NCBI GenBank assembly: GCA_964449135.1
Contig: CAYUXZ010000036.1
Coordinates: 1-30,040, forward strand
Length of the DNA: 30,040 bases
Source of the DNA: SZAS-103 sp964449135
Lineage (GTDB): Bacteria; Pseudomonadota; Gammaproteobacteria; Xanthomonadales; Xanthomonadaceae
Direction of reading: 5' to 3'
Below the pieces are notes generated by a model. That model was not told the origin of the DNA and ran no database searches. It saw only the letters and a program-made list of their open reading frames with translations. Made by a program: the position numbers and the translations under genes. This document shows, in pieces, positions 16,785 through 24,206 of this stretch (the stretch's first letter is position 1; each line of letters opens with the position of its first letter).

Positions 16785-18161
16785 CTACCCGCCGGCCAAC
16801 TCATCGGATGCGCCAGGCGCGGGCTCCTGCTTGCCGACGCGATGCAAGCGACGCATGCGATCGCGCACGGCGGCGATGAGGTGCTTGGGGCGGATCGGCT
16901 TGAACAGGAAATCGTCGCCGCCGGCATTGATCGCCTCGAGCCGCGAGTCCGGGTCGCTCTCGCCGGACAAGAACACGATCGGCAAACTCGCGAAGACCGG
17001 GTTTTCCCGGATCAGCAGGGTGACCTCTACGCCGTTGGCGAACGGCATGTGCAGGTCCATCAGGATCAGGTCCGGATGCAGCGCCCCGAGCGATTCGAGC
17101 ACGCGCATGGGATCGTGTTCCACGTAGGCCGACATGCCCGCCTTGCCCAGCACCGTCTGCGCGTAGAACGCATCCGCACGATTGTCCTCGACGATCAGCA
17201 CGCGCGGCTTCTGCTCGGGCGCCGGCGAATGCAACGACTTCAGCCGTGCCACGGTTTCGTCGATGTCGAAGGGTGGAACGAGCAGCAGGTCCACCCCCGC
17301 GTGATGCGCGGCCCGTCGCGCTTGTATGTCCGACTGCGCCGACATGGCGACCAGATGGACATGCCGCTGGGGCTGGGCGCGTTGCTGCGCTTCGTGGCGA
17401 AGATTGCCGATCGCCGCCAGATCGGACATGCACGATTCATCCACCAGCAGCACTTGCGGCAACATGCATTTGAGCAGTTCGGACAGTTCCTTCAGGGTCT
17501 CGACTTGTTCGAATCCGTACCCTTCCGATTCCAGGCGCCAGCCCAGTTCCATCGCGAACGCGTTGCCGTCGCTGAGATGGAAGACGCGGGGCAGGCCGGT
17601 CTCGCTGGCATCATCCGGCTCGTCCGGATCGAGCGGTTCGACGGGCTTGGCACGCACGGCGCTCCCGGGGATCGCGGCCGGCTCCAGGGGTTCGGCCGGC
17701 CCGGCCGGTTCGGCTTTTTCGACAGGAGCGATGGGCTCGGCGGATTCGGTGCTTGGATGCGTCGAAACAGGGGCCGCGCTGCGGGCCGCGGCTGCGTGTG
17801 CCGTCTGGCCGGGTGCGGAACCGGACATGGTTTCGGGAACGCGCGCCAGCGACTCGACCACCGACGACAGCAGCTTGAGCATGCTTGCGACATTCTGCGG
17901 ATCGGGAACCTTTTTCTTCGCGATGTGCTCGCCGAGCATCTGCGCCAGCTTGCGAAGATGCTGGCGCGTTTCGGTCATGTCGTAGAAAGCACTGGTCTCG
18001 GCCAGGCGCTGTATGTCGAAGCGGAGTACGAGCATGCTCGCCTCCCCGCTGAACTGGCGCCGGATGCGCTCCTCGAACGCCTCGACGCGCTTGGGCAGGA
18101 TGCGCATGAACGCCTGCCGATCCTCGTCTTTCCGGGACGAGCCGGGAGTGGTCTGCGTCAT
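16785..18161 (-). CDS. Two-receiver response regulator without output domain
   Basis: The 458-residue protein has an N-terminal helical part (1-110) that recalls a degenerate Hpt domain, with H69 in TRQHLRKL, followed by a long Pro/Ala/Glu linker (112-190). A first receiver (about 192-310) keeps D241 (LLVDES) and S274 but has V295-P296 where the essential lysine should be. The second receiver (320-440) is complete: E325-D326, phospho-acceptor D369 in LMDLHMP, S399 and K421. The chain ends after a basic helix (RMRRLHRVGK), with no GGDEF, EAL or DNA-binding domain. The start at 18161 has GAGGAG 7 bases before; a longer start at 18203 lacks that. The partner kinase is not in the window. Confidence 0.85.
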   Translation of the reverse strand: MTQTTPGSSRKDEDRQAFMRILPKRVEAFEERIRRQFSGEASMLVLRFDIQRLAETSAFYDMTETRQHLRKLAQMLGEHIAKKKVPDPQNVASMLKLLSSVVESLARVPETMSGSAPGQTAHAAAARSAAPVSTHPSTESAEPIAPVEKAEPAGPAEPLEPAAIPGSAVRAKPVEPLDPDEPDDASETGLPRVFHLSDGNAFAMELGWRLESEGYGFEQVETLKELSELLKCMLPQVLLVDESCMSDLAAIGNLRHEAQQRAQPQRHVHLVAMSAQSDIQARRAAHHAGVDLLLVPPFDIDETVARLKSLHSPAPEQKPRVLIVEDNRADAFYAQTVLGKAGMSAYVEHDPMRVLESLGALHPDLILMDLHMPFANGVEVTLLIRENPVFASLPIVFLSGESDPDSRLEAINAGGDDFLFKPIRPKHLIAAVRDRMRRLHRVGKQEPAPGASDELAGG

Positions 18162-18291
18162 CTGGCGCTCCTCGAAATCATGATCCTCCGCCAATCCGTG
18201 CACGTCGGGACCGGAATGCCCGAGGTCTCGGCCACATCGAATGTATCAAACCGGGCGTCGGGCGGCGCTCAAACGGACTTTCGCGAATGAA

Positions 18292-18909
18292 TCACTCGAC
18301 CACCGAAGCCGCGGCCCTGTCCGCCCACCGCACCGCCATTCGGCGATCGATCAGGTCCAGCAGCAGGTCGGATACCGTCTTCAGTCCGCTGAACAGCCAG
18401 ATCGCCCAGATGCCTCCTCCCATCGCCGAACCGAAGATGATGGACAGGTGCATCGGGATGATGCGCAGGTAGGGCGTGAACATCAGCGTGCCGAGGTTGG
18501 GCCTGCCGCGCAGGTCGGCGGCGTGCTGCACGGCGTAGGTCTGCCGCTGCGAGAGCGCGAACGAGATGCCGCACGCGAACAGCACCAGCATGTCCGTCGG
18601 CGATTTCACCGCGTGCATTCCGGCGAGGAAACCGAAGTACGCGAGGTGGAAGATGCCGTAGTGGAGGACGAAGAAGTTCGCGGTGGAGCGCTTGCCGTTC
18701 TCGTCCTCCGGCACGCGCTGGCCATTCGACGTGAATCCTTCGGTCGAGAACTTGTCCAGCGCGAGCATCCGCTTGCGCGCGTAGTAGCCGACGATCACGC
18801 TCTGGATCCAGTACGGCCAGAGCATCCAGCCGAAGTCCCAGTGCAGCAGCAGCGCCGCGACCAGGGTGCCGGCGTTGGACAGCAGCAGGTGGCGCGCGGA
18901 GGGACTCAT
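18292..18909 (-). CDS. DUF6498-like membrane protein
   Basis: The 205-residue protein has about five membrane segments (near 10-25, 29-48, 85-105, 108-125 and 160-185), with the polar stretch DENGKRSTANFFVLHYG and a HAADLRGRPNLG loop. It matches in outline the DUF6498 family; its function is unknown. It starts 7 bp after the ubiI-like stop on the same strand, so it is likely in one transcript with ubiH and ubiI. That would make a role at the membrane site of quinone synthesis possible, though only position suggests it. The ribosome site is weak, so translational coupling is likely. Confidence 0.8.
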   Translation of the reverse strand: MSPSARHLLLSNAGTLVAALLLHWDFGWMLWPYWIQSVIVGYYARKRMLALDKFSTEGFTSNGQRVPEDENGKRSTANFFVLHYGIFHLAYFGFLAGMHAVKSPTDMLVLFACGISFALSQRQTYAVQHAADLRGRPNLGTLMFTPYLRIIPMHLSIIFGSAMGGGIWAIWLFSGLKTVSDLLLDLIDRRMAVRWADRAAASVVE

Positions 18910-18916
18910 CTGCCGA

Positions 18917-20119
18917 TCACAGCCCCGCCGCGCGCTTCCACAGCAACGCGTCGAGGCTGGGGATCGCGCCGGCGAGGCCGAGCAGCGGGCCACGCGCGAG
19001 CGTCGCCCATGGCATGTCGTTCGAGAAGAACCGGTTGATGCCGTCGAACAGCCAGGCCGCGGTCGTGCTTTCGCTGCGGCGTTCGCGCTGCCAGCGCGCA
19101 AGCCGTTCGGGCGCGCCGATGTCGGCGCGCTGCCGCGTCGCCGCGCGCAGGGTTTCGCGCAGCGCGATCACGTCGCGCAGGCCGATGTTCAGGCCCTGCC
19201 CCGCGAGCGGATGCACCGCGTGCGCGGCGTCGCCGCAGAGCACGAGACGGCCTTCGACGAAGCGTTCGGCGATCTGTCGGCGCAGCGGGAATGCGGCGCG
19301 CTTCGACACCGACACGACTTCGCCCAGTGTCGCATCGAAGGCACGCGAAAGTTCGCGGCAAAACGTCGCATCGTCGACGGCAAGCAGGCGTTCGGCTTCG
19401 GCATCCGGCAAGGTCCATACGATCGAGCTGCGGCCGTCGCGGCACGGCAGGAAAGCGAGCGGTCCGGTCGTCATGAAACGTTGCCAAGCCGTGTCCTCGT
19501 GCGATCGCACGGTGCGCACGTAGGCGACGAGCCCGCACTGGCCGTAGTCGTGCCGCGCGACATCGATTCCGGCCATTGCACGCAGCGCCGATTCCGCGCC
19601 ATCGGCGGCGATCGCCAGGCGCGCGCGCAGGATCGAATGATCGTCCAGGCGCAGCGCGATGGTGTCGTCGCGCTTGCGTGTCTCGTGCTCGGACGTGTCG
19701 TTTTCGATCGCCGTCACGCGCTGCGGGCAGTGCAGTGTCACTCCTGCCTTCTGCAACGCGCTCCAGAGCCGATCCGCGAGCAAGCCGTGTTCGACGATCC
19801 AGCCCAGCGCATCGCGCGCGTAGCGTTGCGCGTCGAAGCGCAGCTCGCCACCGCCCGCCGCATCCCAGACGCGCATCGTGCGGTAGGGATGCGCGTGCGG
19901 CGCGACCTCGCGCCAGACCTCGAGACCGGCGAGCAGATCGACGCTGTCCTGCGCGAGCGCGTACACGCGAAGATCGGGCGCATCGGCGCGCCATGGCATC
20001 GGCGGGCGCGTCTCCACGAGCGCGACGCGCAGACCGTCGCGCGCAAACGCGAGCGCAGCCGCGCTGCCGACGATGCCGGCGCCGACGATGGCGATATCGA
20101 AGGGTTCGCGCCGACTCAT
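18917..20119 (-). CDS. ubiI: UbiI/VisC-like FAD monooxygenase (ubiquinone C5 hydroxylase-like)
   Basis: This flavin-dependent hydroxylase belongs to the UbiH/UbiI/UbiF (COQ6) family. The 400-residue product has the dinucleotide motif VGAGIVGSAAA near residue 12, the middle DG segment IAADGAES, and the second FAD motif LCGDAAHAVHPLAGQGLN near 298. It ends in KRAAGL, like UbiI proteins. UbiI hydroxylates ring carbon 5 of the ubiquinone precursor. Family members can share regioselectivities, so the exact position is an inference from similarity. It overlaps ubiH by 4 bp (ATGA), which indicates co-translation. The DUF6498-like gene follows 7 bp later. Confidence 0.85.
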   Translation of the reverse strand: MSRREPFDIAIVGAGIVGSAAALAFARDGLRVALVETRPPMPWRADAPDLRVYALAQDSVDLLAGLEVWREVAPHAHPYRTMRVWDAAGGGELRFDAQRYARDALGWIVEHGLLADRLWSALQKAGVTLHCPQRVTAIENDTSEHETRKRDDTIALRLDDHSILRARLAIAADGAESALRAMAGIDVARHDYGQCGLVAYVRTVRSHEDTAWQRFMTTGPLAFLPCRDGRSSIVWTLPDAEAERLLAVDDATFCRELSRAFDATLGEVVSVSKRAAFPLRRQIAERFVEGRLVLCGDAAHAVHPLAGQGLNIGLRDVIALRETLRAATRQRADIGAPERLARWQRERRSESTTAAWLFDGINRFFSNDMPWATLARGPLLGLAGAIPSLDALLWKRAAGL

Positions 20120-21357
20120 GGTGTTTTCGCCTGCGCCGAACGCACATCGCGTGAAAGCTCCGGCACGACGCCACGGAAACCCATCGCGCCACCTGCCAGC
20201 GCCGCGCGCAGGTCCGCGAGCGCGTCGAACGCGCCCATTGCGAGCGATCGCAGGATGCGCAGCGGCGGCGCGTCGTTGGAGGTGAGCCGCGCGAGTCCCT
20301 CGGAAAACCGCAGCGTCTGTTCGCGATCCTCCGCGCGTCGTCTTTCGTACTCTCCGAGCAACGCATCGCTGCCGACATCGCCGCCGCGCGTCCGCGCGTC
20401 GCGTGCGAGTTCGGCGAGCGTCAGCGCATCGCGCAAGCCGAGGTTGAATCCCTGCGCGCCGACCGGATGCAGGGTTTGTGCGGCGTTGCCCATGATGATC
20501 GCGCGCGGCGCAGTCAAGCGCTCGGCGACGAGCTGGCGCAGCGGATGGCCGCTGCGACGCCCGACCGCGAGCAGGCGGCCCGCGCGCCAGCCGAAGCGTT
20601 CCTGCAGCAACGCGAGGAAACCCGCGTCGTCGAGCGCGCCCACGCGCGCGGCGTCCACCGCCGGCACCGTGCAGATGCATCCGTAGTCGCCCGACGCGCG
20701 CGGCAGCAGCGCCATCGGCCCGTCGCCGGTGAAACGCTCCCAGGCCTGCCCCTTCGAAGGACGCGCGGCGCGCACGCTGCCCGCGAACAGGTGCTGCGCG
20801 TAATCGTGCGTGGTCGCGGCGATCCCCAGCGATTTGCGCACGAAGGAAGCGGTGCCGTCGGCGCCGACCAGCAGGCGCGCACGCAGCGTCGTCGTCTCTC
20901 CACCGCGCACGATGTCCGCCTCGCGCGCATCGCCCGTCTCGCGCAACGCGATCACGCGCGCTCCGATGAAGTGAGCCAACCCACGCAATTCGGCCAGACG
21001 TGTCTGCAGCGCGGCGCCGAGCGCGATCGCGGGAATCACGCCGCCGAATGCGTTGCGGCCGTATTCGCCCGCGCGCAGCATCACCGATCCGAAATCGCCG
21101 CGACGGCTGACATGGATGCTGCGGATCGGTTCCGGACGCACCGTCGCGTGGCGCAGCACGCCCAGCGCATCGAGCGCGTTCAGGCTCGCCGCAGCGAGCG
21201 CGAGGCTGCGCGCATCGGCGTCGGCGATCATCGGCGCGCGCGGCGGTTCGGATTCGACCAGGGCCACGTCCAGGCCGCCGCCGTCGAGCGCGCAGGCCAG
21301 GCTCGCGCCGACCAGGCCGCCGCCGATGATCAGCACGTCGTGTGTTTTCTCCGCCAT
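20116..21357 (-). CDS. ubiH: UbiH, FAD monooxygenase of ubiquinone synthesis
   Basis: UbiH hydroxylates ring carbon 1 of the ubiquinone precursor, using FAD and oxygen. The 413-residue product has IIGGGLVGASLA near residue 10, VGADGTASFVR near 166, and GNAAQTLHPVGAQGFNLGLRDA near 305. The last matches Escherichia coli UbiH more closely than UbiI does. The GDA of the FAD motif reads GNA, the usual UbiH form. The start at 21357 is the ATG directly before the dinucleotide fold. It is the first gene of the minus-strand trio and diverges from the DUF6580-like gene across 111 bp. Confidence 0.92.
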   Translation of the reverse strand: MAEKTHDVLIIGGGLVGASLACALDGGGLDVALVESEPPRAPMIADADARSLALAAASLNALDALGVLRHATVRPEPIRSIHVSRRGDFGSVMLRAGEYGRNAFGGVIPAIALGAALQTRLAELRGLAHFIGARVIALRETGDAREADIVRGGETTTLRARLLVGADGTASFVRKSLGIAATTHDYAQHLFAGSVRAARPSKGQAWERFTGDGPMALLPRASGDYGCICTVPAVDAARVGALDDAGFLALLQERFGWRAGRLLAVGRRSGHPLRQLVAERLTAPRAIIMGNAAQTLHPVGAQGFNLGLRDALTLAELARDARTRGGDVGSDALLGEYERRRAEDREQTLRFSEGLARLTSNDAPPLRILRSLAMGAFDALADLRAALAGGAMGFRGVVPELSRDVRSAQAKTP

Positions 21358-21468
21358 CCGCGCATGGTAACTCGGCGGCCGCGCGCGGTGCCGGCGCCAT
21401 GCGCGTTGCGGTATGATTCCGCTGACGTGTCGCCTTCTGGCGCCCACTTTTTTCGAGCGAGTTCCGCC

Positions 21469-22044
21469 ATGACGCAGCCCACCCGTTCCCTCGCCATCGG
21501 CCCGGTCGTCCTCGCCGGCATGATCCTGCTCGCCGCGCTCTCGCGGCTGCTGCCGCATCCGCCGAATTTCTCGCCGATCGAGGCGGTCGCGTTGTTCGGC
21601 GGCGCGTATTTCGCCAACCGCGTCTGGGCCATCGCGGTGCCACTGATCGGAATGCTGATTTCGGACTTCGCGCTCGCCCTGGTCAACGGCGGCTGGTACA
21701 TGGACTACTTCCTCGGCGCGCAGTTTCTCGCGATCTACGCCTGCATCGCGCTGTGCACGCTGCTCGGTTTCGCGCTGCGGGGCCGCGTGAACGGCGTGCG
21801 CGTGCTTGCATCCTCGCTGGCCGGTTCGGTGCTGTTCTACGTGCTCACGAATTTCGCGACCTGGCTGACCGCCGACGCGCGCCTGGCCACCGCCTGCACC
21901 CATGGCTTGGGCGCGTGCTATGTCGCCGGCATTCCGTTCTTCCAGTGGACGCTGCTGGGCACGTTGTTCTATTCGGCGATCCTGTTCGGCGGCTTCGCGC
22001 TGTTGCGCGCGCGTATCCCGCAGTTGCGCGCGCAGACGGCGTAA
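21469..22044 (+). CDS. DUF6580-like membrane protein, candidate corrinoid transporter component
   Basis: The 191-residue protein has five or six membrane segments (near 8-28, 35-48, 52-72, 82-102, 113-133 and 157-180). It has the segment PNFSPIEAVALFGGAYF followed by PLIGMLISDFAL, which recalls the substrate-binding S components of ECF transporters. I place it with the DUF6580 putative transporters. Cysteines lie at 92, 96, 143 and 150. Its stop is 18 bp before a cobalamin adenosyltransferase, so uptake of cobalamin or its precursor is a plausible job. BtuM-type transporters also sit beside such genes. No B12 riboswitch is seen upstream, and the substrate is unproven. Confidence 0.75.
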   Translation: MTQPTRSLAIGPVVLAGMILLAALSRLLPHPPNFSPIEAVALFGGAYFANRVWAIAVPLIGMLISDFALALVNGGWYMDYFLGAQFLAIYACIALCTLLGFALRGRVNGVRVLASSLAGSVLFYVLTNFATWLTADARLATACTHGLGACYVAGIPFFQWTLLGTLFYSAILFGGFALLRARIPQLRAQTA

Positions 22045-22062
22045 GAGCACGTCCGGATTGCC

Positions 22063-22617
22063 ATGGGCAATCGCCTCTCCAAGATTTATACGAAAACCGG
22101 GGATGACGGCACTACCGGACTTGGCGACGGCACGCGCGTCGCCAAGGATTCCTCGCGCGTTGCCGCCTACGGCACGGTCGACGAGCTCAATTCCGCGATC
22201 GGCATCGTGCTCGCTGTGGAATTGCCGGATGCGGTGCGCGACTGCCTGATCGCCGTGCAGCACCAGTTGTTCGATCTCGGCGGCGAACTGTGCATTCCCG
22301 GGCACTCGGCGATCTTCGACGAGGACATCCAACGACTCGAAAACCGGCTCGACGGTTTCAACGCCGACCTGGAGCCGCTGAAGGAATTCATCCTGCCCGG
22401 CGGCGGCATCGCCGCGTCGCATTGCCACCTCGCGCGCACGATCGCGCGCCGCGCCGAGCGCGAGGTCGTCACGCTGTCGCACCACGACGCTGTGCGCCCG
22501 CAGGCGGTGCGTTATCTGAATCGCCTGTCCGACCTGCTGTTCGTGATCGCGCGCGTGCTCGCCAAGAGCAGCGGTCATGGCGACGTGCTCTGGAACCACG
22601 AACGCCGCAAGGCATGA
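22063..22617 (+). CDS. PduO-type cob(I)alamin adenosyltransferase
   Basis: This enzyme transfers the adenosyl group of ATP to cob(I)alamin to make coenzyme B12. The 184-residue product has the N-terminal ATP-binding stretch YTKTGDDGTTGLGDG and then RVAAYGTVDELNSAIG. The helical bundle carries HLARTIARRAEREVV and RYLNRLSDLLFVIAR, which hold the conserved arginines and the aspartate of PduO enzymes. The length is that of the trimeric family. It overlaps the next gene by 4 bp (ATGA) and follows the DUF6580-like gene by 18 bp, so the three are probably one transcript. No cobalamin biosynthesis genes are seen, which fits salvage. Confidence 0.95.
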   Translation: MGNRLSKIYTKTGDDGTTGLGDGTRVAKDSSRVAAYGTVDELNSAIGIVLAVELPDAVRDCLIAVQHQLFDLGGELCIPGHSAIFDEDIQRLENRLDGFNADLEPLKEFILPGGGIAASHCHLARTIARRAEREVVTLSHHDAVRPQAVRYLNRLSDLLFVIARVLAKSSGHGDVLWNHERRKA

Positions 22618-23531
22618 ACTTGCTCGCCTACACGCACCCGGCCTGCCTGGAACACGATCCGGGTCCGGGGCATGCCGAATCCCCGCATCGGCTCGCCGTC
22701 GTGCTCGATGCGCTCGGCCGGGCCTTTCCCGCACTGGAATGGCGGCTCGCGCCGACGGCCACGCGCGAGCAGCTCGCGCGCGTGCATCATCCTTCGCTGA
22801 TCGCGGAAGTACTTGACCAGCCCGTGCACGGCCATCGACGCCTGGATCCGGACACCGTGATGTCGGAGGCCTCGGCGCACGCGGCGCTGCACGCGGCCGG
22901 CGCCGCGGTCGGCGCGGTCGATGCGCTGTTCGCCGGCGAAGGACGGCGCGCGTTCTGCGCGGTGCGCCCCCCCGGCCACCACGCAACGCCCGACGTCGCG
23001 ATGGGCTTCTGCCTGTTCAACTCGGTCGCGGTCGCCGCCGCGCACGCGATCGCCGCGCACGGGCTCGAACGCGTTTCCATCGCCGACTTCGACGTGCACC
23101 ACGGCAACGGCACCCAGGACATTTTCGCAAACGACGCGCGCGTGCAATACGTTTCCTCGCACCAGTCGCCGCTTTATCCGGGCACCGGCGCGACCAGCGA
23201 GCATGGCGTGGGCAACATCCACAACGTGCCGCTGCCGCCGCGTTCGGGCGGCGCCGCGTTGCGCGCAGCCTGGTCGGACGTGCTGCTGCCGGCGATAGCC
23301 GCGTTCCGCCCGCAGCTGCTGCTGGTCTCGGCCGGATTCGACGCGCATCGGCTCGATCCGCTCGCGCAGCTCGACGCAGAAGCCGAGGATTTCGGCTGGA
23401 TCACCGCGCGCCTGTGCGAACTCGCCGACCGCCACGCGCAGGGCCGGCTGGTTTCGCTGCTCGAAGGCGGCTACAGCATGGACGCGCTGCGTACGTCCAG
23501 CGTCGCGCATGTCGGCGCGCTGCTCGCCTGA
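22614..23531 (+). CDS. Histone-deacetylase-family zinc amidohydrolase
   Basis: The 305-residue protein belongs to the HDAC/AcuC/acetylpolyamine amidohydrolase superfamily of zinc hydrolases that deacylate amines. It has RPPGHHATPDVAMGFCLFN (the two catalytic histidines), DFDVHHGNGTQDIF (zinc ligands D and H), AGFDAHRLDPLA (the third ligand, D) and the transition-state tyrosine in LEGGYSM. It ends in HVGALLA. In bacteria such enzymes act on acetylated polyamines, acetoin-type metabolites or proteins; the substrate here is unknown. It overlaps the adenosyltransferase by 4 bp. Confidence 0.93.
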   Translation: MNLLAYTHPACLEHDPGPGHAESPHRLAVVLDALGRAFPALEWRLAPTATREQLARVHHPSLIAEVLDQPVHGHRRLDPDTVMSEASAHAALHAAGAAVGAVDALFAGEGRRAFCAVRPPGHHATPDVAMGFCLFNSVAVAAAHAIAAHGLERVSIADFDVHHGNGTQDIFANDARVQYVSSHQSPLYPGTGATSEHGVGNIHNVPLPPRSGGAALRAAWSDVLLPAIAAFRPQLLLVSAGFDAHRLDPLAQLDAEAEDFGWITARLCELADRHAQGRLVSLLEGGYSMDALRTSSVAHVGALLA

Positions 23532-23564
23532 TCCGCGCAACGCTCGAGGCGTTTGGGCGAAGCG

Positions 23565-23581
23565 GGCCTTGCTAAACTGAA
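23565..23581 (+). repeat. Direct repeat A, left of the orphan membrane gene
   Basis: GGCCTTGCTAAACTGAA matches 24121-24137 at 16 of 17 bases, in the same orientation, 556 bp apart. The copies bracket the low-G+C gene at 23614. The TGCTAAACT core also resembles an extended -10 promoter box, so shared promoter sequence is an alternative explanation. Confidence 0.6.
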
Positions 23582-23613
23582 TGACATGCCGCTGCTGAAA
23601 GGGGACGTCTAAA

Positions 23614-24045
23614 GTGGATACTGTCAACGAGCAACCGAAGCGCATATTTCCGTTCCCCGCGTGGATCATCGTCGGTTATTTCGCACTCGCGATTGCATTC
23701 GTTGCAACCGGCCAAATCGCCGGTTTTTCTTACGACGTACCGGCCAGTCTAGTCGAGCACATTGCGGCAGCAACACTCGCGATGATTTGCATTGCTTTGT
23801 TTGCCCGCGGAACAATCGGGAAGTCCATGCTCGAGCAGATGACTCGCGCCGAGCTGAACAAGAGCCACCTCTTTTGCTTTCTGATGTCGTGCGCGTCGGC
23901 TGCCGTCATCATGATCTTGATGACACTGCGCGGGCCTGCGTCGATACCAGAGTGGTGTTTGGATTTTCTAGTACCCTGGTGGATCAGTTGGAGCATGTCA
24001 TCCGAGTACTGGTTCGTCGTCTTTCACGGCAAGCCGGATTCCTAG
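23614..24045 (+). CDS. Orphan membrane protein, lower G+C than surroundings (143 aa)
   Basis: The 143-residue protein has about four membrane segments (near 16-36, 44-64, 86-105 and 115-135) with polar ends, a TRAELNKSHLFCF loop and the tail YWFVVFHGKPDS. I recognise no family. The start is GTG, with AAGGGGA about 10 bases before. The stretch is clearly less G+C rich and uses A/T-ending codons more than its neighbours, a sign of acquisition. It sits between the deacetylase and the lptD operon, flanked by the direct repeats at 23565 and 24121. Confidence 0.65.
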   Translation: MDTVNEQPKRIFPFPAWIIVGYFALAIAFVATGQIAGFSYDVPASLVEHIAAATLAMICIALFARGTIGKSMLEQMTRAELNKSHLFCFLMSCASAAVIMILMTLRGPASIPEWCLDFLVPWWISWSMSSEYWFVVFHGKPDS

Positions 24046-24120
24046 GAAAAGGAACGGCAAGGACCGAGTAGCGTCAATTGATCTCTCGATGTTCAGGTCG
24101 CGAGCCGTCTTGGCAGTCGT

Positions 24121-24137
24121 GGCCTTGCTGAACTGAA
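24121..24137 (+). repeat. Direct repeat B, right of the orphan membrane gene
   Basis: GGCCTTGCTGAACTGAA differs from repeat A by one base (G for A at the tenth position). It lies 70 bases before the lptD start and could also belong to the lptD promoter. Confidence 0.6.
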
Positions 24138-24151
24138 CACCACCCCGCCGT

Positions 24152-24178
24152 TTGCCGTGCATCGCCGCTTTGCGGCAA
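24152..24178. promoter_or_regulatory. Alternative hairpins in the lptD leader
   Basis: GCCGC-TTT-GCGGC (24164-24176) is a perfect 5-bp hairpin with a 3-base loop. TTGCCG (24152-24157) can instead pair with CGGCAA (24173-24178). The two share bases 24173-24176, so they exclude each other. They end 28 bases before the lptD GTG. Regulation by switching is speculation. Confidence 0.35.
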
Positions 24179-24206
24179 GCTAGGCAGCCTTCTGCGAGGA
24201 TGCTCC

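Noticed and set aside
16785..16930. Possible truncated or frameshifted GGDEF domain after the second receiver
   Set aside because: The downstream 334 bp do not code for a GGDEF domain in any frame, and too little space remains for one.
21366..21468. Possible B12 riboswitch before the DUF6580-like and adenosyltransferase genes
   Set aside because: The gap is only 111 bp and no B12-box sequence or matching stem set was visible, so it is too short and unlike the known element.
20116..22986. Very long minus-strand open frame running through the DUF6580-like, adenosyltransferase and deacetylase genes into ubiH
   Set aside because: Only the part from 21357 down is UbiH. The rest is antisense to well-recognised genes and is explained by the high G+C content, which leaves few stops.
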